A DNA stretch of 64,000 bases from Streptomyces gardneri. GTDB lineage: Bacteria > Actinomycetota > Actinomycetes > Streptomycetales > Streptomycetaceae. Below the pieces are notes generated by a model that saw only the letters and a list, made by a program, of their open reading frames with translations, did no database searches and was not told the origin of the DNA. Position 1 is the stretch's first letter; the number at the start of each line of letters is the position of its first letter. Location of the stretch: positions 62,001 to 126,000 of the forward strand of contig NZ_BJMN01000005.1 in NCBI RefSeq assembly GCF_006539185.1, in the 5' to 3' direction. The position numbers and the translations under genes are program-made. Positions 58,179 to 64,000 of the stretch are shown here, in pieces.

Positions 58179-60146
58179 TCAGAGCGTCACGACGGTCACC
58201 TCGGTCGCCTTGACCCCGGTCCAGACGGACACCCCGTCCGCGAGCCCCAGCTCGGCCGCCGCCTGCGGCGTGATCTCGGCGACGAGGTCGGGGGCCCGGT
58301 CGGAGGTCACCAGGACTCGCAGCCGACTGCCGCTCGCGGTGATCTCCCGTACGGTTCCGGGCCAGACGTTACGGGGACTGCCGCCCGGCTTCTCCCGGTG
58401 CACCGCCACCGCCTCGGGCGCGATGATCGCCAGCGCCCGCGTGCCGGGCGGCGGCGGCTCGGCGGCGACCAGGGCGCCGCCCCCGTCGAGCGCGAGCCCC
58501 TCGGCGGATGCGGCACCCGGCCATGCGTTGCTGCCCAGCATCCGGGCGACCCACGGCGACCGTGGGTGGCGCGACACCTCGCCGGGGGAGGCGTCCTGGA
58601 GGGTGCGTCCGTCCTCCAGGACGAGGACCCGGTCGGCGAGGGAGACGGCCTCCACAGGGTCGTGGGTGACGATCAGACAGACACCGCCGAACCCCGCGAG
58701 ATGGCTGCGCAGGGTGTGCCGCACATGGGCCCGGGTGGTCTGGTCGAGCGCGGCGAGCGGCTCGTCGAGGAGCAGCAGCCGGGGCCGGGTGGCCAGGGCG
58801 CGGGCCAGGGCGACCCGTTGGGCCTGGCCGCCGGAGAGCTGCGCGGGACGGCGGTGCGACAGCCGCCCCACGCCGAGCCGGTCGAGCCAGGTCTGTGCGG
58901 CCCGCCGCGCCTCGGCGCGCGGAACGCCGTGGGCCCGCAGGCCGTACGCGGTGTTCGAGAGCGCGGACAGGTGCGGGAACAGCGCACCGTCCTGCGGCAC
59001 CCACGCGACCCGCCGCCGGTGCGGGGGCAGCTCGGTGACGTCGGCGTCGCCGAGCCGCAGCGTGGCGTGGGCGCGGGGGGTGAGGCCGAGGAGGGCCCGC
59101 AGGAGCGTCGTCTTTCCGGCGCCGTTGGGACCGACGACGGCGATGGTGGTGCCGGGGTCGGCGTCCAGCGCCAGTTCGGTGAAGCCGCCGACCTCGGCCC
59201 GCAGCGCCCAGCGCCCGCCGTCCGCTTCCCCGTCGGGGAGCGCAGCCCCCGCCGCCTCGGGGGAGGAGTCCGGCCCCGGCAGCGGCTCGGGCGCGGGCTC
59301 CGGCTCGGGGGCGGGCGCGGGCCGCCGGGGCGACGCGGGCGTTCCCGTCCAGCGACCGCGCAGGGCGACGAGTACGGCCATGGCGATGGCGAGCAGCAGC
59401 AGCGAGACGGAGGTCGCGGCTTCCGGCTCCTCCTGGAGCAGCAGGTACACCTGGAGCGGCAGGGTCTGGGTGGTGCCGGGCAGGTTCCCGGCGAAGGTGA
59501 TGGTGGCGCCGAACTCGCCCAGCGCCCGCGCCCAGGTGAGCGCGGCGCCCGCGAGGAGCCCCGGGGCGACCATCGGCAGGGTGACGGTGAAGAAGACCCG
59601 TACCGGCGAGGCGCCGAGGGACGCCGCCGTCTCCTCGTAGCGGGGGCGCAGTCCCCCGAGCGCGCCCTCCAGGCTGATGACGAGGAACGGCATCGCCACG
59701 AAGGTCGCGGCGACGATCGCGCCCGAGGTGTGGAAGGGGAGCGTGATGCCGAACGTGGACTCCAGCCAGGGCCCGAGGAGTCCGCGCCGACCGAACGCGA
59801 GCAGCAGCGCCACACCGCCGACGGTCGGCGGCAGCACCATGGGCAGCAGGACGAGGGAGCGGACGAGCGCCTTGCCGCGGAACGGCACCCGCGCGAGGAG
59901 CCAGGCCAGCGGGACGCCGAGCAGCAGCGACAGACCGAGCGCCCAGAAGGAGACGAGCAGCGACAGCTTCAGGGCCTGGACGGTGCCGGGTTGCGTGAGG
60001 TGCTCGGCGAAGGAGGTCCAGTCGGTACGGGCCAGGACGCCGACGAGGGGCAGGACCAGGAACGCCACCGCGAGCAGCGCGGGGACGGCGAGGACGACGG
60101 GCGTGCGCGGGCCGTTGCCGGAGCGGCGGACGCGGAGTCGTTTCAT
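58179..60146 (-). CDS. modBC: Fused molybdate ABC transporter permease-ATPase (ModB-ModC)
   Basis: This 655-residue fusion starts with a ModB permease (about 15-265; VLLPMVLPPTVGGVALLLAF and the coupling motif ALGEFGATITFAGN). An Ala/Pro/Glu linker (about 270-305) leads to a ModC ATPase with Walker A GPNGAGKTT, signature LSGGQAQRVALARAL and Walker B LLLLDEPLAALD. A C-terminal TOBE domain ends it (VREITASGSRLRVLVTSDR). EFGATITFAGN is typical of molybdate/tungstate permeases. The fusion guarantees a 1:1 subunit ratio. The HTH-TOBE protein is encoded 55 nt upstream, where modA normally lies. No periplasmic binding protein is present, so ModA must be encoded elsewhere or be absent. Confidence 0.93.
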   Translation of the reverse strand: MKRLRVRRSGNGPRTPVVLAVPALLAVAFLVLPLVGVLARTDWTSFAEHLTQPGTVQALKLSLLVSFWALGLSLLLGVPLAWLLARVPFRGKALVRSLVLLPMVLPPTVGGVALLLAFGRRGLLGPWLESTFGITLPFHTSGAIVAATFVAMPFLVISLEGALGGLRPRYEETAASLGASPVRVFFTVTLPMVAPGLLAGAALTWARALGEFGATITFAGNLPGTTQTLPLQVYLLLQEEPEAATSVSLLLLAIAMAVLVALRGRWTGTPASPRRPAPAPEPEPAPEPLPGPDSSPEAAGAALPDGEADGGRWALRAEVGGFTELALDADPGTTIAVVGPNGAGKTTLLRALLGLTPRAHATLRLGDADVTELPPHRRRVAWVPQDGALFPHLSALSNTAYGLRAHGVPRAEARRAAQTWLDRLGVGRLSHRRPAQLSGGQAQRVALARALATRPRLLLLDEPLAALDQTTRAHVRHTLRSHLAGFGGVCLIVTHDPVEAVSLADRVLVLEDGRTLQDASPGEVSRHPRSPWVARMLGSNAWPGAASAEGLALDGGGALVAAEPPPPGTRALAIIAPEAVAVHREKPGGSPRNVWPGTVREITASGSRLRVLVTSDRAPDLVAEITPQAAAELGLADGVSVWTGVKATEVTVVTL

Positions 60147-60201
60147 CGGTGTTCCCTGGGAGCGAGTGGAGAGGGGGCTGTCCGTCCCCGGAAACCGTGG
60201 A

Positions 60202-60600
60202 TCAGGCGCGGTCGATGTGGACGCTGGTCGACTTCACCCGGGCGGTGGCCCGCATGCCGACCTCGAGGCCCAGCTCCTCGACCGCCTCGCGGGTGAGGAG
60301 GGACACCAGCCGGTGCGGGCCCGCCTGGATCTCGACCTGTGCGGCGACGTCGCCGAGCTTGACGGCGGTCACGATCCCCGGGAAGGCGTTCCGGGCGGAG
60401 GTGGTGGAGGAGTCGTCGTCCTCGCCGACGCCGCTCTGGGCGATCTCGATCGAGAAGGCGGCGAGGTCGCGGCCGTCGATGAGCCGCCGGCCGCTCTCGT
60501 CGCGGTGGGTCGCGACCCGGCCCGCGTCGGCCCAGCGGCGGGCCGTGTCGGGGCTGACGCCCAGGAGACGGGCCGCCTGCCCGATGGTGTAGGACTGCAT
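60202..60600 (-). CDS. HTH-TOBE molybdate-binding protein
   Basis: This 132-residue protein joins an excisionase/MerR-like HTH (YTIGQAARLLGVSPDTARRW and AGRVATHRDESGRRLIDGRD) to a single TOBE domain (AFPGIVTAVKLGDVAAQVEI, MRATARVKSTSVHIDRA) that binds molybdate or tungstate. It is the actinobacterial counterpart of ModE-type control and is normally the first gene of mod operons. The ATG at 60600 lies 7 nt after a -10 box, implying a leaderless mRNA; a GTG at 60609 would lie inside that box and is unlikely. It probably regulates its own promoter and modBC. Confidence 0.9.
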   Translation of the reverse strand: MQSYTIGQAARLLGVSPDTARRWADAGRVATHRDESGRRLIDGRDLAAFSIEIAQSGVGEDDDSSTTSARNAFPGIVTAVKLGDVAAQVEIQAGPHRLVSLLTREAVEELGLEVGMRATARVKSTSVHIDRA

Positions 60601-60607
60601 GTGCGCC

Positions 60608-60637
60608 ACGGTAGGCGGTTCTTCCTGTCGTCTACAA
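60608..60637 (-). promoter_or_regulatory. Promoter of the molybdate operon, leaderless
   Basis: On the minus strand TTGTAG (60637-60632) and TACCGT (60613-60608) are 18 bp apart. Transcription would start at or next to the ATG at 60600. No clear ModE-type palindrome overlaps it. Confidence 0.65.
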
Positions 60638-60708
60638 CGAATCGCGACGCATCTCGGCGCAATCGCCAGTCACCTTGGAGGAACCGACAAGGCCCTGGTC
60701 CGGCTCGC

Positions 60709-61188
60709 TCACGCCGTGCCGGACCGGCGTCCCACCGCCTCGACCAGGGGTAGCAGCCGGTGCGGCACCCGCTCGCGCAGCGCGATCTCGGTCCGGGTGC
60801 GGACGACCCCAGGCAGCTGGATCAGGCGCTGGATGACGTCCTCCAGGTGCCCGGCGTCACGGGCGACGACCCGGGTCAGCAGATCCCCGCCACCGGTGAT
60901 CGAGAAGGCCTCCACGATCTCGGGGACGCCCGCGAGCGCGTCGCCGACCTCGTCGAGATGGCCCTGCGTCACCTCGACGTGGACGAAGGCTAGTACCGGG
61001 TGCCCCAGTGCGGCGGGCGAGAGGACGGGGCCGGTCGCGGTGATCACCCCGTCCCGCTCCATGCGGTCGATCCGCGCCTGGACGGTGCCCCGCGCCACGC
61101 CCAGGATCCGCGCGTACTCGCGCACGCTCGTGCGCGGCTGCTCGATGAGGAGCCGCAGGATGCGGGTGTCGAGTGCGTCCACCGCCAT
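60709..61188 (-). CDS. Lrp/AsnC-family transcriptional regulator
   Basis: This protein is 159 residues from the ATG at 61188. It has an N-terminal HTH (LDTRILRLLIEQPRTSVREY, ARILGVARGTVQARIDRME) and a C-terminal RAM ligand-binding domain (VLAFVHVEVTQGHLDEVGDA, EAFSITGGGDLLTRVVARDA, VVRTRTEIALRERVP). It should bind an amino acid and act as a multimeric activator or repressor. Frames extending upstream of 61188 lose coding character. It is separated from the molybdate promoter by 72 bp with no recognisable operator. Its target is not evident; Lrp proteins often control the divergent neighbour, but here the neighbours are co-directional. Confidence 0.93.
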   Translation of the reverse strand: MAVDALDTRILRLLIEQPRTSVREYARILGVARGTVQARIDRMERDGVITATGPVLSPAALGHPVLAFVHVEVTQGHLDEVGDALAGVPEIVEAFSITGGGDLLTRVVARDAGHLEDVIQRLIQLPGVVRTRTEIALRERVPHRLLPLVEAVGRRSGTA

Positions 61189-61345
61189 GGCCGGCCGGCC
61201 TCCTTCGCTCCCGACGTCCGGACGCCGGGTTCCCGACTCTACCCAGGCCGTGGCCTGCGGCGACGCGCCGAAACGGCCCCCGTCGGTGCGGCCCGCCGCC
61301 CTGGTGCCCGCCGACTCGGCAGCGGGCGACCAGCCGGCCCCCCAC

Positions 61346-62653
61346 TCAGTAGCCGTCGACGCCGAGCTCGGTGACGGAGGCGAAGAGGTGCTCCCAGACC
61401 TCGGCACCGGGCGCGTCCTCCGCCAGCGCCTCGGCGTCCACGTCGCCCATCGCCCGCAGGAACGTCTCCGCGCCCTCCTCACCGGGGTACGGGTCCCAGC
61501 AGGCGCCCATGTGACGGCGCACGCCCTCCAGGAACCGGACGAACGACTCCAGGTCGCGTACAAGGGGGAAGGCGGCGTCCCCGCCCGGCCCGTGGCTGCC
61601 GTCGGGCTGCCGCAGGGCGACCGCACCGGTGACCGGGTGGACGAAGACCTCGCCCGGATCGCAGTAGCCGAGGTCGAACGCGCCGACGCGCAGCAGCCCG
61701 TCGGGACCGGGACCGAGCAGCTCCTCGTCCACCGCGAACGAGGTGACGCCCGCACCCCAGTGCCGGGGCAGACCGACCTGGCCGAGCAGGGTCCGGGTCG
61801 GCTCGTGCGTGAGGTTCCCGGGGAGTTCGGCGGCCGGGACCCGGACGACCCGGCCGGCCCCGAACACCCGGTCGAGCCGGCCCGCGGTGAGCGCACCGCC
61901 GCCGTCCCGCTCGTCGAAGCGGCCTCCGGGCAGGAACCAGGGTCCTTCGCCACCGGGCTCGGTCCACTTGCGCGGCTCCGTACCGCCCTGCGGCCCGTCG
62001 GCAGGCGCCCCGTCCCTCTCGGTGTTCTCCTCGACGAGCACCACACCGCGCGCGTCGAGGACGAGGAACCGTCCCCCGTCCGGCACGGCGGCGGGTTCCT
62101 CCCAGGCCTCCGGACAGAGCGGAACAAGCCCGGCTCCGTCCCCGTCCCCGTCGAAGAGCCAGGGTCCGTCCAGGTCCACGTCGTCGAGCGGCTCGGCCGT
62201 CCCGTCGGCCGGGGCGGCGCTGCGCTCCCCGGTGGCCAGGTCGAACCACGTGTCCTCGCACCACAGGGCCCACACCTTCACGAGCCGCCGGCCCTCGACC
62301 TCGTACACCTCGGCCGTGCGGTCGCCGCTCAGGTTCGGCTCGGCCGTGTACGCGCCGACCGGCCGCCACCAGGCCCACACCGTCCGCCAGGGCAGCGCCG
62401 GTTCGGCGGCGGCGACCCGCTTCGCGTAATCGTGGTGGCCCAGGACGGTCGCCGCGAAGTGCAGCCACGAGGCGAACTCGGCGGAGGGTGCGCCGGCGCC
62501 CCCGAACACGGCCTCGGCCTGGGTGAACACCTCGCGGCCCACGCCGCCGAGCCCGTCGGGCAGAGCGGTCAGCCGGGCGCGGAGCTCGGCGCGGTCGTGG
62601 CGGAGGACGAGGGCGGGGTCGTCCAGCAGGGAGCAGAAGTCATGGTCGTTCAC
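61346..62653 (-). CDS. SUKH-4 family immunity-like protein
   Basis: This 435-residue acidic, Trp-rich protein ends with a SUKH-4 domain (about 285-435; TRTLLGQVGLPRHWGAGVTS, GAFDLGYCDPGEVFVHPVTG, VRDLESFVRFLEGVRRHMG). The N-terminal half is a separate domain (ALPWRTVWAWWRPVGAYTAE, VYEVEGRRLVKVWALW). SUKH proteins neutralise toxins of polymorphic and contact-dependent systems or act as general intracellular binders. No toxin gene lies next to it, so it may be an orphan immunity gene. Repeated GDGDGAG and EPGGEGPW segments make the middle low-complexity. A 157-bp gap downstream (61189-61345) holds nothing recognisable. Confidence 0.8.
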   Translation of the reverse strand: MNDHDFCSLLDDPALVLRHDRAELRARLTALPDGLGGVGREVFTQAEAVFGGAGAPSAEFASWLHFAATVLGHHDYAKRVAAAEPALPWRTVWAWWRPVGAYTAEPNLSGDRTAEVYEVEGRRLVKVWALWCEDTWFDLATGERSAAPADGTAEPLDDVDLDGPWLFDGDGDGAGLVPLCPEAWEEPAAVPDGGRFLVLDARGVVLVEENTERDGAPADGPQGGTEPRKWTEPGGEGPWFLPGGRFDERDGGGALTAGRLDRVFGAGRVVRVPAAELPGNLTHEPTRTLLGQVGLPRHWGAGVTSFAVDEELLGPGPDGLLRVGAFDLGYCDPGEVFVHPVTGAVALRQPDGSHGPGGDAAFPLVRDLESFVRFLEGVRRHMGACWDPYPGEEGAETFLRAMGDVDAEALAEDAPGAEVWEHLFASVTELGVDGY

Positions 62654-62712
62654 CCCAGCAGGGTGTCAGCCACCGGGAGCCGCGGTCGCCCCGCCCCCGC
62701 GTAACTCGGCGG

Positions 62713-63801
62713 TCAGAGCCAGCCGTTGCGGCGGAAGCCCCGGTGGATGACGAAGCACGAGACGGCGATGACGCCGAGGACCAGCGGGTAGCCGTAGGTC
62801 CAGCGCAGCTCGGGCATGTGCTCGAAGTTCATGCCGTAGACGCCGCAGACCATGGTCGGGACGGCGACGATCGCGGCCCAGGCGGTGATCTTGCGCATGT
62901 CCTCGTTCTGGGCGACCGTCACCTGCGCGAGATGGGCCTGGAGGATCGAGTCGAGGAGGGCGTCGAAGGACGTGACCTGCTCCGCGACCCGGGCGAGGTG
63001 GTCGGCCACGTCGCGGAAGTACGCCCTGATGTCCGGGTCGACCAGCGGCATCGGGTGGGTGGCGAGGTGCTGGAGCGGTCGGCCCAGCGGCGTCACGGCC
63101 CGCTTGAGTTCGAGGAGTTCGCGCTTGAGCTGGTAGATCCGCCCGGCGTCGCGCCGGTCCGCCTGCTCGGAGAAGACCGCGCTCTCGATCGCGTCGAGGT
63201 CGTCCTGCACGGCGTCCGCGACGGCGAGGTAGTCGTCCACCACGTGGTCCACCATCGCGTGCAGCACCGCGGAGGGCCCCTTGGCCAGCTGCTCGGGCAG
63301 GTCCTCCAGGGCCTCGCGCAGCGGACCGAGCGAGCCGTGGCCGCCGTGCCGGATGGTGATGACGAAGTCCGGGCCGACGAAGGCCATCAGCTCGCCCGAG
63401 TCCACGACCTCGCTGGTCGCGGTGAGTTCCTCGTGCTCGACGTAGCGGACGGTCTTGAAGACGGCGAACAGCACGCCGTCGTACTCCTCGACCTTGGGCC
63501 GCTGATGGGCGTTGACCGCGTCCTCCACGGCCAGCGGGTGGAGCCCGAAGAGCTCGGCGAGGCCCGTGAACTCCTTCTCGTCCGGTTCGTGCAGACCGAT
63601 CCAGACGAAGCCGTCGCCGGCCTTGCGGACCTGCCGCAGTGCCTCCTCGGCCGAACCGCGCCCGCTCCGCCGTACGCCGTCGGTGTAGACCACGCAGTTG
63701 ACGACCGCGCTGCCGAGCGGGGAGCGGGCCGGGTGACTGAGGTCCACGGCACGCCGGTACGTCAGACGGACAGCCCTGCGCAGGCGCTGGATCATGGACA
63801 C
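62713..63801 (-). CDS. CorA-family Mg2+/Co2+ transporter
   Basis: This protein is 362 residues from the GTG at 63801, chosen because AAGGAG lies 6 nt upstream; ATGs at 63795 and 63852 are alternatives. The large cytoplasmic alpha/beta domain and long stalk helix (LAKGPSAVLHAMVDHVVDDY, VFSEQADRRDAGRIYQLKR) precede two C-terminal transmembrane helices. The pore signature GMN occurs as VYGMNFEHMPEL. It would form a pentameric channel gated by cytoplasmic Mg2+. I see no magnesium riboswitch in the 108-bp upstream gap, which is mostly occupied by the terminator of the next gene. Confidence 0.93.
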   Translation of the reverse strand: MSMIQRLRRAVRLTYRRAVDLSHPARSPLGSAVVNCVVYTDGVRRSGRGSAEEALRQVRKAGDGFVWIGLHEPDEKEFTGLAELFGLHPLAVEDAVNAHQRPKVEEYDGVLFAVFKTVRYVEHEELTATSEVVDSGELMAFVGPDFVITIRHGGHGSLGPLREALEDLPEQLAKGPSAVLHAMVDHVVDDYLAVADAVQDDLDAIESAVFSEQADRRDAGRIYQLKRELLELKRAVTPLGRPLQHLATHPMPLVDPDIRAYFRDVADHLARVAEQVTSFDALLDSILQAHLAQVTVAQNEDMRKITAWAAIVAVPTMVCGVYGMNFEHMPELRWTYGYPLVLGVIAVSCFVIHRGFRRNGWL

Positions 63802-63835
63802 GACGTGCTCCTTCGGCGGATCGACGCGCCAGTCT

Positions 63836-63875
63836 GCCACCGGCGGCGACACGTCCGCGAGTGCCCGCCGGTGGC
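63836..63875 (-). terminator. Terminator of the dehydratase-like gene
   Basis: GCCACCGGCGG (63836-63846) and CCGCCGGTGGC (63865-63875) pair perfectly over 11 bp around an 18-nt loop, 35 nt after the minus-strand stop at 63910. Confidence 0.75.
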
Positions 63876-63909
63876 GGATGCCCCCGAAGGGTGTCCGGCG
63901 GACCAGGGT

Positions 63910-64000
63910 CTAGGGGGCGACGAGGTCCGTCGGGTCGGTGTTCGCGCCGCAGAGGACCACGCAGACCGTCTCGCCGGGCGCGGGGCGGTACGCGGTGTCC
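63910..64000 (-). CDS. C-terminus of a threonine/serine dehydratase-like PLP enzyme (truncated)
   Basis: The last 29 codons read DTAYRPAPGETVCVVLCGAN then TDPTDLVAP and stop at TAG (63912-63910). YRPAPGETVCVVLCGANTD matches the glycine/asparagine PLP-phosphate end of threonine/serine ammonia-lyases. The rest of the gene, including the PLP lysine, lies outside the window. Confidence 0.75.
   Translation of the reverse strand, partial: DTAYRPAPGETVCVVLCGANTDPTDLVAP

Noticed and set aside
1..64000. CRISPR arrays, tRNA or rRNA genes, prophage or integrase genes, chromosome origin
   Set aside because: I looked for evenly spaced repeats, tRNA-like 3' ends and mobile-element enzymes and saw none; the repeats found are short promoter-region arrays.

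Overview
The window reads as a stretch of Streptomyces chromosome. It is very GC-rich, with G or C at most third codon positions, frequent GTG starts, many 4-nt ATGA/GTGA gene overlaps, actinobacterial gene families (STAS/SpoIIE/Ser-Thr kinase signalling, PaaX, MocR, LAL-type LuxR, nitrobindin, SUKH-4), a DmdR/IdeR-type iron box and a typical actinobacterial sulfur leader peptide. I see no rRNA, tRNA, CRISPR array, transposase or phage gene. The first and last genes are cut by the window edges.

Layout. 1-6.1 kb: a truncated Tat-exported protein, a large FAD/Fe-S lactate-dehydrogenase-type enzyme co-directional with a MarR repressor, a divergent ABC exporter, and a 19-residue microprotein with its own terminator. 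6.1-9.6 kb: a short MltG, a flavin oxidoreductase and SsuD, the latter preceded by a leaderless Cys-containing leader peptide. 9.7-13.6 kb: an iron-box-controlled siderophore ABC operon. 13.7-22 kb: nitrobindin, prolyl oligopeptidase, an HTH regulator, aminopeptidase P, a GNAT-PaaX pair and a DUF418 membrane protein. 22-30.8 kb: a STAS protein, a NarL-type two-component system facing a MacB/FtsX-type ABC transporter, PadR, and two membrane proteins behind a clear promoter-operator. 30.8-35.3 kb: a double-HTH zinc-ribbon regulator, a structured non-coding interval with four copies of an 18-bp motif, an isochorismatase-fold hydrolase, a STAS-like protein, a MITE-like palindrome, ArsR, and an AhpD-like protein under a 31-bp palindrome.

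35.3-44.9 kb is the main find: five tightly packed minus-strand genes that match the indolocarbazole/bisindole core (a RebO/StaO-type amino acid oxidase, a RebD/StaD/VioB-type chromopyrrolate synthase, a RebC/StaC-type flavoprotein and a RebP/StaP-type P450) plus one extra class-A flavin monooxygenase. No glycosyltransferase, halogenase or methyltransferase lies beside them, so the expected product is an oxidised aglycone.

45.3-64 kb: a MocR regulator divergent from a Tm-1-like/PEP-hydrolase-like gene pair; a LAL-type regulator; a repeat protein coupled to a membrane Ser/Thr kinase, facing a PAS-GAF-SpoIIE phosphatase; a fused molybdate transporter (ModBC) with its HTH-TOBE partner but without modA; an Lrp regulator; a SUKH-4 protein; CorA; and the tail of a threonine/serine dehydratase-like enzyme.

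All coordinates come from reading the sequence. Family assignments rest on recognised motifs, not on searches.
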